Assembly (NCBI GenBank): GCA_964573205.1
Contig: CAZNIT010000022.1
Location: forward strand, 1-64,000
Reading direction: 5' to 3'
DNA from: QNZT01 sp964573205
GTDB taxonomy: Bacteria; Campylobacterota; Campylobacteria; Campylobacterales; QNZT01
DNA length: 64,000 nucleotides
Shown: one piece after another, positions 9,321 to 17,676 of the stretch
Position numbering within the stretch: the stretch's first letter is position 1
Layout of the letters: the number at the start of each line of letters is the position of its first letter
Notes under the pieces: model-generated
What the model saw: only the letters and a program-made list of their open reading frames with translations
The model's database searches: none
Told to the model about the DNA's origin: nothing
Program-made: the position numbers and the translations under genes

Positions 9321-12290
9321 TTGCAAGCAAAAATTTTTGAATATTTCAGTAAAAAAAGAGAGACTACGTTGCTTCTTTGCAGCGATATAAAAGAGGCTCA
9401 AATCGCACAGGAGGTGTTAAGGTATCTTGGTTATCGAACATTCACCTTCCCGGATTTAAGAGCGCAATATAAAGATGATCTAAGACCCTATAAAGAGGAA
9501 CTGACGGATCTTTTGTGCAAGTTGCATAGTTATTACGATCTTGACGATGAAAAAAAGATTATAATCTCTCCGTTTCGTACGTTGATTCACCCTTTGCCAA
9601 AAAGAGATCTGTTTGATCGTTTAATTTTGAATTTCGGCGATATTGTCGATTTAAAGAGGTTTAAATTACGACTTCTTTACTGGGGGTATAGTTTTGTGGA
9701 TATTGTAGAGGATAAAGGAGAGGTATCTTTTCGCGGAGATATTATAGATATATTTCCTACCGATTCCAAACTCCCTTTTAGAATATCTCTTTTTGACGAT
9801 CAGATTGAGAGTATTCGACCGTTTTTTTGCGATAGCCAAAAGTCGGATAGAAACGAAATAGATCAAATAAGCATCAATCCCGCACTTTTTTCATTGGATG
9901 AAAAATCATATGAGCAAGTTATACAAAGAGTAGAACTTCTTGAGAGTGATGCTTTTGTTAAAGATATGGCATCGCTTGGTTTTTGGGTGCTTGATGATCT
10001 TGGAGAAGATTTTTTAAGCAAACAAAAAGCTATTTTTATAAATGATATAAAAGATGAAATCGATGAATATTTTTCATTTGATGTATCGGATCAAAAACAA
10101 AATTATTTAAATAGTATAGAGGTATTAAAAGATAGTAGCGGTTATAAAGATATAGAAATTGTAGACTTGGGTGCACTTTTGTCTCATCATAAAGATAAGA
10201 AAATAACTCTTATCGCAAATAACGAAGCTATCGTAAAACAGTATGAAATTCCCTCCGATATCGATATAGAGTATTTATATGAAGATTTGATAGTAAATAT
10301 TATCGGCGAAAACGAGTTGATATTATCACTGAATAAAAGAGAAAAGAGGAAAAGGCGAAAAAAAGCGACCATTGTTCTTGATGACCTAAAGGCGGGAGAT
10401 TACGTAGTTCATCATGAGTATGGAATAGGAATCTTCAAGGGACTTACCAACACGAAAGTTTTGGGAGTGGTCAGAGATTTCGTAGAGATCGCTTATCAGG
10501 GTGACGACAAACTTTTAATACCGGTGGAAAACCTGGATATGATAGATAGATATATATCCGACGGATCTTCTTTAGCTATAATTGACAGGCTCGGTAAGGC
10601 CTCTTTTAGCAAACTTAAAGCCAAAGCGAAAACAAAACTCTTCGAGATAGCAAAAGAGATAATCCAAACCGCCGCACAAAGAGAGTTGAGCGATGCTCCG
10701 GTGATCGATGTCATCGATGAGATCGAAATTTTTCAAAAGGATGCGGGTTTTGTATATACCAAAGATCAAATTGAAGCCGTAAATAAAATTTTTGAAAACT
10801 TGAAAAGTTCGAAGGTAATGGATATGCTCCTAAGCGGTGACGTAGGATTCGGAAAAACCGAGGTAGCGATGAATGCGATTTTCGCGACCGTTAAAAGCGG
10901 ATATCAGGCGGCATTTATTGTACCGACGACGCTTCTTAGTACTCAGCACTACAAATCGCTCAAAGAGAGATTTACGAAATACGGTATATCGGTTGCTAAG
11001 CTGAACGGATTTACCTCCACAAAAGAGAAAAGTGAAATTTTAAAAGCTCTTGCCGATGGTACTTTGGATGTTTGTGTAGGTACTCATGCTCTTTTTGGGG
11101 CGGAGTTTAGCAATCTAGGATTGATGATTTTGGATGAAGAGCACAAATTCGGAGTAAAACAGAAAGAGAAGCTAAAACTGTTTAAAAAAAATCTTCATGT
11201 CCTTTCTATGAGTGCCACGCCGATTCCGAGAAGTTTGAATATGGCGTTATCTTCGATAAAACAATACTCTCAACTTTTGACGCCTCCGCTTGATCGCGAA
11301 GATGTTAGGACATTTGTCAAGGAGTACGACAAAGCTTTGATTAAAGAGGTGATTTTAAGGGAGTTGAGACGAGGAGGGCAGATATTTTACATACATAATC
11401 GTATCGCTTCCATCGAAGATAAAAAAAGAGAACTCTCGAAAATTTTGCCGAATTTAAAGATTTTAGTTCTGCACTCTAAAGTTCCACCCCTTAAGAGTGA
11501 AAAACAGATGCTTGATTTCGAACAAAGAGAATATGATCTGCTGCTTAGTACCTCGATAATAGAGTCTGGCATACATTTACCCAACGTAAATACGATAATA
11601 GTGGAAAGCGCTGAAAACTTCGGGATCGCCGACCTTCATCAACTAAGAGGAAGAGTTGGACGAGGGAAACGACAAGGATATTGTTATTTTATTACTGAGG
11701 ATAAAAACAGACTTACCGAGCAGTCCAAAAAAAGACTTGTAGCGCTTGAGAGCAACTCTTTTCTTGGAAGCGGATCCGTTTTGGCTTATCATGACCTAGA
11801 GATCAGAGGAGGTGGAAACTTGGTGGGGGAAGCACAAAGCGGACATATCAAAAATATTGGATATTCCCTCTATCTTAAAATGCTTGAAGATGCTTTAAAC
11901 ACACTCTTAAATCGAAAAACGACTCTTAAAAAAGATATCGAGATGAAACTAGGCGTAAGCGCGTATATCGACAATAAGACAATATCGGAAGATCGAATAC
12001 GGCTTGAACTCTACCGAAGATTGAGTAAATGCGAAAATCCTAACGAGGTATATGAGATAGAAGAGGAGATGATAGACCGTTTCGGTAAATTGGATATGAT
12101 GACAAAACAATTTATCGAAATAGTGGTTATAAAGATTCTCGCTTCAAAATGCGGTATATCCAAAATTTCAAGTTACGGGCAAAATATAACCATAGAGTTC
12201 GAAAACAAAACAAAACAAACTCTAACCGCCGCATCTAAAGATGACGACGATGTTTTAGATACCACTATGAAGTTTCTAAGAAGTTTGTAA
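9321..12290 (+). CDS. mfd: Transcription-repair coupling factor
   Basis: Removes RNA polymerase stalled at DNA damage and recruits UvrA. The TTG start at 9321 has AAGGG five bases upstream. The 989 residues hold an N-terminal UvrB-like region, a CarD-like polymerase interaction domain (GDYVVHHEYGIGIFKGL, about residues 360-376), a helicase with Walker A GDVGFGKTE (about 508-516) and a DEEH box, motif III region SMSATPIPRSL, motif VI RGRVGRGKRQG, and the C-terminal TRCF domain. It is somewhat shorter than the roughly 1150 residues of enterobacterial Mfd, as usual in this phylum. Last gene of the secD run. Confidence 0.97.
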   Translation: MQAKIFEYFSKKRETTLLLCSDIKEAQIAQEVLRYLGYRTFTFPDLRAQYKDDLRPYKEELTDLLCKLHSYYDLDDEKKIIISPFRTLIHPLPKRDLFDRLILNFGDIVDLKRFKLRLLYWGYSFVDIVEDKGEVSFRGDIIDIFPTDSKLPFRISLFDDQIESIRPFFCDSQKSDRNEIDQISINPALFSLDEKSYEQVIQRVELLESDAFVKDMASLGFWVLDDLGEDFLSKQKAIFINDIKDEIDEYFSFDVSDQKQNYLNSIEVLKDSSGYKDIEIVDLGALLSHHKDKKITLIANNEAIVKQYEIPSDIDIEYLYEDLIVNIIGENELILSLNKREKRKRRKKATIVLDDLKAGDYVVHHEYGIGIFKGLTNTKVLGVVRDFVEIAYQGDDKLLIPVENLDMIDRYISDGSSLAIIDRLGKASFSKLKAKAKTKLFEIAKEIIQTAAQRELSDAPVIDVIDEIEIFQKDAGFVYTKDQIEAVNKIFENLKSSKVMDMLLSGDVGFGKTEVAMNAIFATVKSGYQAAFIVPTTLLSTQHYKSLKERFTKYGISVAKLNGFTSTKEKSEILKALADGTLDVCVGTHALFGAEFSNLGLMILDEEHKFGVKQKEKLKLFKKNLHVLSMSATPIPRSLNMALSSIKQYSQLLTPPLDREDVRTFVKEYDKALIKEVILRELRRGGQIFYIHNRIASIEDKKRELSKILPNLKILVLHSKVPPLKSEKQMLDFEQREYDLLLSTSIIESGIHLPNVNTIIVESAENFGIADLHQLRGRVGRGKRQGYCYFITEDKNRLTEQSKKRLVALESNSFLGSGSVLAYHDLEIRGGGNLVGEAQSGHIKNIGYSLYLKMLEDALNTLLNRKTTLKKDIEMKLGVSAYIDNKTISEDRIRLELYRRLSKCENPNEVYEIEEEMIDRFGKLDMMTKQFIEIVVIKILASKCGISKISSYGQNITIEFENKTKQTLTAASKDDDDVLDTTMKFLRSL

Positions 12291-12310
12291 CCGCTATATT
12301 AAGCGGTTAC
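12287..12310. terminator. Inverted repeat at the convergent mfd / lipoprotein ends
   Basis: A perfect nine-base inverted repeat (GTAACCGCT at 12287-12295 and its complement at 12302-12310) with a six-base loop lies between two convergent genes and includes the mfd stop codon. Neither side is followed by a clear run of T, so it may act as a weak bidirectional terminator or an RNA end-stabilising hairpin. Confidence 0.5.
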
Positions 12311-12323
12311 AAAAAGAAAATTT

Positions 12324-13424
12324 CTAAAGACCCAGTGCTTTTATGGTCTCTTTTGTAAGTGCACCTGTAGATATTCCTTGAGCTTTTTGAAATCTATGAA
12401 GTGCGGCTCTAGTTCTTGAACCGTAGATACCGTCTATCGGTCCGGGATTAAAACCTTTTGCTTTCAACGCTTTTTGCACATTTAAAACAAGATTACCGTT
12501 CATATTGGTTTTGCATACGACCGGTACCCATTTAAGTACTGGCTCTTGAACCTCGATCTTTTTAGTGACAGTTTTATAAACCGGCGGAATCGGAATCCTT
12601 TTTACTGTTGCAGGTTCGACTAGTTCTTTTACTTTCACGGTTTTATAAACTGCCGGAATCACAACTGTTTTTGTCGTTGCCGGTTCGGCAATCACCGTTT
12701 TTGTTATGGTTTTGTATTTTGCGGGAATAGGAACGACTTTCGTTTGTGCCGGTCTTTTCAATACTTTTTTAGTTACGGTTTTATAAACCGCCGGAACATT
12801 CACCAGGCATAAAATTTCTCCTGTTTTTCCATCAAGTTTTTCAATCGGACCTCTTCCTTTTTTCCAAGTCGTATAAGCCGGCTTGACAAGTACTTTTTCA
12901 GTAACGGTATCATACACGGGCGGAATTGTCACTATCTTTTCGCCGGGCTCGCTGACCAAAACTTTTTGGGTTATCTTTTTATATTTGGCAGGAACGGTCA
13001 CGATCTTTTCACTCGCCTCTTTTACTAAGATTTTCTTTGTCGTCCATCTGTATTTTGCGGGAACCACTTCCACTCTTTCACCGGCCTCTTTTACAAGAAC
13101 TTTCTCTTTTTGAAGCTGATATTTCGCGGGAGTCAAAACTCTGGCATAACACTCGCCAGGTTTCGCGTTAGGCGGATAAAGTGAAGAAGCTGCGGGCACG
13201 ATCACCTCTTTTACCACCGTTTTGGGTTTGGCGGCTCTTGCTTCCGCAATCGCGATTTGAAGTTGTCTGATCTGTTGATCTTTGGCATCTGTAGAAGGTG
13301 CGACAATTTTGGTTGTTGCGGGTACCGTTGTCTCACACTTTCTTTTTTCTGCACAGCCGCTTATACCTATTGCCACTGCAACGGAGAGCAGGACAGGTAG
13401 CTTTGTACGGGAATTTAAATTCAT
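12324..13424 (-). CDS. Lipoprotein with eight 23-residue repeats and a peptidoglycan-binding domain
   Basis: Predicted 366-residue lipoprotein. The signal ends ISGC, with Cys24 as the likely acylated residue. Residues 99-302 contain eight repeat units starting at 99, 122, 145, 168, 211, 234, 257 and 280, each beginning P-A/P-x-Y followed by a VxxKVLV-like strand; the period is exactly 23, except for unit four, which carries a 20-residue insertion. Residues about 310-366 form a PG_binding_1 domain (LNVQKALKAKGFNPGPIDGIYG). It probably spans from an acylated membrane anchor to peptidoglycan. The AAGGAG ribosome site lies seven bases before ATG. The repeats are not a family I can name; function is unknown. 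Confidence 0.85.
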   Translation of the reverse strand: MNLNSRTKLPVLLSVAVAIGISGCAEKRKCETTVPATTKIVAPSTDAKDQQIRQLQIAIAEARAAKPKTVVKEVIVPAASSLYPPNAKPGECYARVLTPAKYQLQKEKVLVKEAGERVEVVPAKYRWTTKKILVKEASEKIVTVPAKYKKITQKVLVSEPGEKIVTIPPVYDTVTEKVLVKPAYTTWKKGRGPIEKLDGKTGEILCLVNVPAVYKTVTKKVLKRPAQTKVVPIPAKYKTITKTVIAEPATTKTVVIPAVYKTVKVKELVEPATVKRIPIPPVYKTVTKKIEVQEPVLKWVPVVCKTNMNGNLVLNVQKALKAKGFNPGPIDGIYGSRTRAALHRFQKAQGISTGALTKETIKALGL

Positions 13425-13454
13425 CGTTTTCTCCTTAAGAATTCAATAGTTAGT

Positions 13455-13487
13455 ATTATCATATATGTTGTGTTAGTATATGATAAT
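13455..13487. promoter_or_regulatory. Symmetric palindrome in the divergent lipoprotein/flgH promoter region
   Basis: Two perfect 11-base arms (ATTATCATATA at 13455-13465 and its complement at 13477-13487) are separated by 11 bases, putting arm centres two helical turns apart. On both strands the same sequence can be read as TTATCA-N17-TATGAT, a weak sigma-70-like promoter, so the element may be a pair of face-to-face promoters or a dimeric-regulator operator. It is best placed to act on the lipoprotein gene. Confidence 0.4.
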
Positions 13488-13559
13488 TAATATATATTAT
13501 AAAAGTTACCTAAGTTTTACTTAAGTACCTATTAAAGAGCCTCTATTTTACCATAAATT

Positions 13560-13575
13560 TGGTATAAAATGTGCT
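13560..13575 (+). promoter_or_regulatory. Sigma-54-like promoter upstream of flgH
   Basis: TTGG ending at 13562 is followed by ten bases and then GC at 13573-13574, matching the GG-N10-GC spacing of sigma-54 (RpoN) promoters, with TGC at the -12 element. It lies 33 bases before the flgH ATG. Rod, ring and hook genes of Campylobacterota are known to be RpoN-dependent, which fits. The -24 element is only a partial match to TGGCAC. Confidence 0.5.
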
Positions 13576-13607
13576 CTTATATGGGAAAAAGAGGATGAGG
13601 ATACTTC

Positions 13608-14327
13608 ATGAAAGAGTTAAAAATTATCATTATCGCTATTTTAACATTGTTTTTCACCGCTTGTACTTCGCATCAGGTCGAACCGGCACTCGATATGAGC
13701 GTACCCGCATACGTTAAATCCAACTCGGTAGGAAACTGTGAAATAACTCGTACCAAACCCAAAGAGGGTAGTATTTACGCTAGCGGAACGACTCAGCTTT
13801 TTGCCGATAAAAAGGCTATGAGAATAAACGATACGGTTACCGTCATAATAAACGAAAGTGCGTTTCAATCTTCTCAAGGAGATAAAAAATTAACCGATAC
13901 TTCCGTCAATAATCTAGGAGGCGGAATATTCGGAGGTGTGGGAGCCGGAATAGGCGCTACACTAGGCAAAAACGTAAATACTCTAACCGATATTAGCTTC
14001 AATACCAACTCGAACAATAATTTTTCGGCTTCGGGCACGCAATCTAGAAACGAAAAATTCAAAGCGACGATAACCGCACGAGTGGTAAGAATTTTAAATA
14101 ACGGAAACTATTTTATCGCCGGAAGTCGTGAATTACTTTTAAACGGAACAAAGCAAATCGTAAAGATATCGGGGGTGATCAGACCTTTTGATATAGATCA
14201 AACAAATACTATCGACTCGAAATACATAGCCGACGCAAAAATCTTTTACGAGACAGAGGGCGATATAAGAGAATCGACTAAAAAGCCTTGGGGATCGAGA
14301 ATGGTTGAGACTATCTGGCCCTTTTAA
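13608..14327 (+). CDS. flgH: Flagellar L-ring protein FlgH
   Basis: Forms the L-ring of the flagellar basal body in the outer membrane. The 239-residue protein has a lipoprotein signal ending FFTAC (Cys19). FlgH features follow: GSIYASGTTQLFADKKAMRINDTVTVIINE (read in parts at about residues 48-80), a Gly-rich stretch (about 102-125), and a C-terminal core with ARVVRILNNGNYFIAGSRE and ISGVIRPFDID. Here it is a lone flagellar gene with its own likely sigma-54 promoter, not part of a flagellar operon. Length is usual. Confidence 0.95.
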   Translation: MKELKIIIIAILTLFFTACTSHQVEPALDMSVPAYVKSNSVGNCEITRTKPKEGSIYASGTTQLFADKKAMRINDTVTVIINESAFQSSQGDKKLTDTSVNNLGGGIFGGVGAGIGATLGKNVNTLTDISFNTNSNNNFSASGTQSRNEKFKATITARVVRILNNGNYFIAGSRELLLNGTKQIVKISGVIRPFDIDQTNTIDSKYIADAKIFYETEGDIRESTKKPWGSRMVETIWPF

Positions 14328-14361
14328 TCTACAATATATTTATAATATTGTATGATAAATC

Positions 14362-15579
14362 ATGGATATTTTTTCATTTTTAATCGGTTTTTTTGTCGCC
14401 TCTTTTATTGCAATTATAATATTTTATTATATATACTCGAATCTTGTCGATTATTATGCAAAATATATATCAGCTTTAAATAAGCGGAGTAGGGGAGTCG
14501 AAGAAACCCTTTTAAATCTTCAAAATGAAAATCTCGAATTAAAACATAAACTTGATTTTTCAGAACAAAAGATACTCTTTTTTCAACAAAATCAAAATAG
14601 TATAAAAGAGGAGTTCGAACATATCGCAAGAGAGGTAATTGAAAAAAAGAGCGAGAATATTTCACAAAATCAGCAAGAATCGTTAAAGCTTCTTTTAACT
14701 CCCTTCGCTAAAAATATTAAAGAGTTTCAAGAGAAAGTTGAAGCTTTTTATATAAATGAAACAAAAGAGAGATTCTCTCTGATAAAAGAGATTCAAACAC
14801 TCAAAAATCTCAATGAACGAATCTCGAAAGATGCCGCAAATCTTACAAACGCCCTAAAAGGAGATAACAAACTTCAAGGAGATTGGGGTGAGATGATACT
14901 TCAAAAACTTCTCGAAAATTCAGGTTTGGAACAAGGGCGGGAATATGAAATACAAAAAGCTTACAAAGACGAACAAGGTAGGGTGATGAAGCCCGATGTT
15001 ATCGTACATCTTCCCGACTCTAAAGAAGTAATCATAGATTCCAAGGTTTCATTGACCGCTTATGAGAGATATCACAATTGTGAAGACGACGAAAAAAAGA
15101 TCCATTTAAATGCTCATCTTGATTCGATCTATATGCATATAAAAAAGTTGAGTCAAAAAAAATACGAATCGCTTATAGGCTTGAAAAGTTTGGACTTCGT
15201 TTTGATGTTCATACCGATAGAAGCGGCGTTTATGACCGCAGTAAATGCCGATAAAAACTTATATGAAAAAGCGTATCGAAAAAATATCATTATCGTCTCT
15301 CCATCGACTCTACTTGCGGTCTTAAGAACGATAGAACACTCTTGGAGATATGAGTATCAAAACAAAAACGCGAAAGATATAGCAAAAAAAGCCGGTGATC
15401 TTTACGATAAATTTTCCGGTTTCGTATCGAGTATGAAAACAATAGAAAGTTCGCTTAAAAAAGCTCAAAACGCATATGAAGAGGCTTTTAAAAAGCTAAG
15501 CAGCGGAAAAGGAAATCTGATCTCAAGAGCGAAGGAGCTTAAAAACATGCGTGGAATAGAGTACAAGAAAAAATCGTAA
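14362..15579 (+). CDS. rmuC: DNA recombination protein RmuC
   Basis: RmuC-family protein, thought to limit inversions between short repeats through a nuclease-like domain. The 405 residues have an N-terminal membrane helix (about 5-27), a long coiled coil (about 35-150), and the RmuC domain (about 155-375) with NALKGDNKLQGDWGEMILQ, KPDVIVHLPDSKEVIIDSKVS and FIPIEAAFMTA, which are the family's strongest motifs. It follows flgH by 34 bases, with no strong ribosome site before the ATG. Confidence 0.95.
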   Translation: MDIFSFLIGFFVASFIAIIIFYYIYSNLVDYYAKYISALNKRSRGVEETLLNLQNENLELKHKLDFSEQKILFFQQNQNSIKEEFEHIAREVIEKKSENISQNQQESLKLLLTPFAKNIKEFQEKVEAFYINETKERFSLIKEIQTLKNLNERISKDAANLTNALKGDNKLQGDWGEMILQKLLENSGLEQGREYEIQKAYKDEQGRVMKPDVIVHLPDSKEVIIDSKVSLTAYERYHNCEDDEKKIHLNAHLDSIYMHIKKLSQKKYESLIGLKSLDFVLMFIPIEAAFMTAVNADKNLYEKAYRKNIIIVSPSTLLAVLRTIEHSWRYEYQNKNAKDIAKKAGDLYDKFSGFVSSMKTIESSLKKAQNAYEEAFKKLSSGKGNLISRAKELKNMRGIEYKKKS

Positions 15580-15616
15580 TAGCGTAGTTTTTTTCAAGAG
15601 AATATATATTATGTTA

Positions 15617-15635
15617 ACCAAAATATATATTTGGT
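15617..15635. terminator. Weak AT-rich hairpin between convergent rmuC and mnmE
   Basis: ACCAAA (15617-15622) pairs with TTTGGT (15630-15635) across a seven-base loop and is followed on the + strand by ATTTTAT. It lies in the 64-base gap between two convergent genes. The stem is short and AT-rich, so terminator activity is uncertain. Confidence 0.3.
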
Positions 15636-15643
15636 ATTTTATA

Positions 15644-16993
15644 CTATTTGCCAAGACAAAAATTGCTGAACATTTTATCGAGTATCTCTTCCCTGTAAAA
15701 AGGTTTTGTTATCGCACAAATCGAGTCGATGGCTTCATTTATTTCATATGCGAAAAGTTCCAACTCTTTGCTTGTAAGGTGTTCGAAAGATCTCTTTATC
15801 GCTTCCAAAGCTTTTTGAGTCGTATCAAGTTGACGCTTGGTTATTAAAATGGTGTCTTCGCCCAAGCTTTTAGTATCCAGTAGTTTTTCCAGTTTATTGG
15901 TTATTTTAGATGAATCTTTTTGTACACTAATCGAAACGGGGTCAAGTCTCTTCAATAAGCGGTAGTCGATTTTGGATTTCAAATCCGCTTTATTCATAAC
16001 GGTGATAATCTCTTTTGATTGCCTGTAACGTTTTAAAAGTTTCAAGATCTCTTCATCGTCTCTATCAAACTCTTCGCTCGCATCGAACATCGCAATGACA
16101 ACATCGGACTCTTCGATAGCTTTTACGGATCTTTTTATTCCGATTTTTTCTATTTCGTCTTTGCTCTCTCTTATTCCTGCCGTATCGACTATTTTTACCA
16201 AATGTGTTCCTATATTGATATTCTCTTCGACCGTATCTCTAGTCGTTCCGGCAATATCGCTGATGATCGCTCTTTCGTAACTTAAAAGCGCGTTTAAAAG
16301 TGAGCTTTTGCCGACGTTGGGCTTTCCGATAATTGCTACTTTATATCCTTCAATGACCCCCGCTCTTCTCTTACTGGCTTGCATGCTTTTTTCCAAAATA
16401 CGATAAATATTATCAAGTTTCTCTTTTATGCGATCGTTAAGCTCCTTTGGTAGATCCTCTTCGGCATAATCGATATTGACCTCTATAAAAGCGAGTATCT
16501 CGACGAGCTTATCGCGAAGATCGTTGACAAACTCTTGTAGTTCGCCTTTTAATTGAGAAGAGAGTATTTTTGCGGCCTCGACACTTTTACTCTCTATTAG
16601 TTTCGCAGCGGCCTCAGCTTGAGCGAAATCCATTTTTCCGTAAAGCACCGCTCTTTTAGTAAATTCACCGGGAGTCGCGCTTCTAGCACCGTAAAAGATG
16701 CAGGTATCGACGATTCTGCTCGCCGTTACGAATCCTCCGTGAGATTGAAACTCTACGACATCTTCACCGGTGAAACTTTTTGGATTTTTAAAGTAAATTA
16801 CGATGGCTTCATCGATCAAAGAGGAGTCTTTATCGTAGAGATTGCATAAATGCGCATAGCGGGGTTTAAAGTTGTTTTTTACGGTGATTTTTTTTGCGAT
16901 TTCAACGGCTTTATCGCCGCTTAAGCGAACTATGGATATCCCCCCTACTCCGTGAGCCGTGGCAACGGCGCAAATCGTATCGTTTATGATCAA
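15644..16993 (-). CDS. mnmE: tRNA modification GTPase MnmE
   Basis: With MnmG it installs the aminomethyl-type group on U34 of certain tRNAs. The 449 residues have the N-terminal tetrahydrofolate-binding domain (TICAVATAHGVGGISIVRLSG), a helical domain, and an inserted G domain with Walker A GKPNVGKSS, the switch sequence DIAGTTRDT, DTAG and NKAD. The C-terminus ends FCLGK, the CxGK motif with the catalytic Cys. The start is a TTG whose last bases overlap the jag stop (TTGA); AAGGG is almost touching it, so initiation may depend on coupling. Confidence 0.96.
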   Translation of the reverse strand: MIINDTICAVATAHGVGGISIVRLSGDKAVEIAKKITVKNNFKPRYAHLCNLYDKDSSLIDEAIVIYFKNPKSFTGEDVVEFQSHGGFVTASRIVDTCIFYGARSATPGEFTKRAVLYGKMDFAQAEAAAKLIESKSVEAAKILSSQLKGELQEFVNDLRDKLVEILAFIEVNIDYAEEDLPKELNDRIKEKLDNIYRILEKSMQASKRRAGVIEGYKVAIIGKPNVGKSSLLNALLSYERAIISDIAGTTRDTVEENINIGTHLVKIVDTAGIRESKDEIEKIGIKRSVKAIEESDVVIAMFDASEEFDRDDEEILKLLKRYRQSKEIITVMNKADLKSKIDYRLLKRLDPVSISVQKDSSKITNKLEKLLDTKSLGEDTILITKRQLDTTQKALEAIKRSFEHLTSKELELFAYEINEAIDSICAITKPFYREEILDKMFSNFCLGK

Positions 16994-17676
16994 CCCTTTT
17001 TATATTCGTTGACGATAATGATCTTTTTTCCGTTTTTCAATGTGCGTATGGCGACATATTTATCAGGATATCTTGCTCTTAGATTTTCGAGCGCAATTTT
17101 TACCAAAATACCGTCAAGCGGTTTTGTTTGTGCTCTACCGCTCTCTTTTATTTTGTCGTCGAGGCTATTGAGGTAATTTTCGATCATCGTCTCTTGCGTC
17201 TCTAAAAACGATGCTATCTCAAGAGTCGAAGTAAGATTATATTTTATCTTTATCCAATTGTATATCATGTATGAAAGCGCCTTGTATCTATATCCCTCTT
17301 TGCCGATCAAAAGCGCGGCATCCTCTCCGTCGAGTTTGATATAGACTCCCTTTTCACCCTCAAGAATCTTTACTTCGCTGACGTGTGCTTTAAAACAACT
17401 GTTTTTTAGGAGTTCGTCCACACCTTCACTTATCTCTTCTTGCGCTTGAGGAGATATGGTTTGCGAAAAGATCTTTCTTTTATGCTCGAGTTCTTCATCC
17501 TCGTTTTGTTCATTTTTATATCTGGCGTTAATGATCGCCTCTTTCGCAAAAAGTCCCAAAAATCCTCTTGAGGGTGACTGGAGTATGTCGATTTCAAGAT
17601 CTACGACAGAACAATCAAGCGCTACGGAGGCTTTTTTGTACGCCTCCTCAAGAGTCTGCGCAACTATTTTAATCAT
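16990..17676 (-). CDS. jag: Jag/KhpB-type RNA-binding protein
   Basis: Cytoplasmic RNA-binding protein usually coded beside yidC. The 228 residues contain a Jag_N domain (about 1-50, LEEAYKKASVALDCS), an acidic linker, a KH domain (about 85-155) with ALLIGKEGYRYKALSYM as the GxxG region, and a C-terminal R3H-like domain (about 160-225). It overlaps yidC and mnmE by four bases each (ATGA/TTGA). KhpB proteins bind many mRNAs in Gram-positive bacteria; in this phylum the role is not established. Confidence 0.9.
   Translation of the reverse strand: MIKIVAQTLEEAYKKASVALDCSVVDLEIDILQSPSRGFLGLFAKEAIINARYKNEQNEDEELEHKRKIFSQTISPQAQEEISEGVDELLKNSCFKAHVSEVKILEGEKGVYIKLDGEDAALLIGKEGYRYKALSYMIYNWIKIKYNLTSTLEIASFLETQETMIENYLNSLDDKIKESGRAQTKPLDGILVKIALENLRARYPDKYVAIRTLKNGKKIIIVNEYKKG

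Noticed and set aside
13519..13526. ACTTAAGT palindrome upstream of flgH
   Set aside because: Eight-base palindromes are expected by chance in AT-rich intergenic sequence and no promoter box is aligned to it.
14331..14351. ACAATAT/ATATTGT hairpin between flgH and rmuC as a terminator
   Set aside because: All-AT stem without T-run; it also contains a TATAAT word that could belong to an rmuC promoter, so no clear call.
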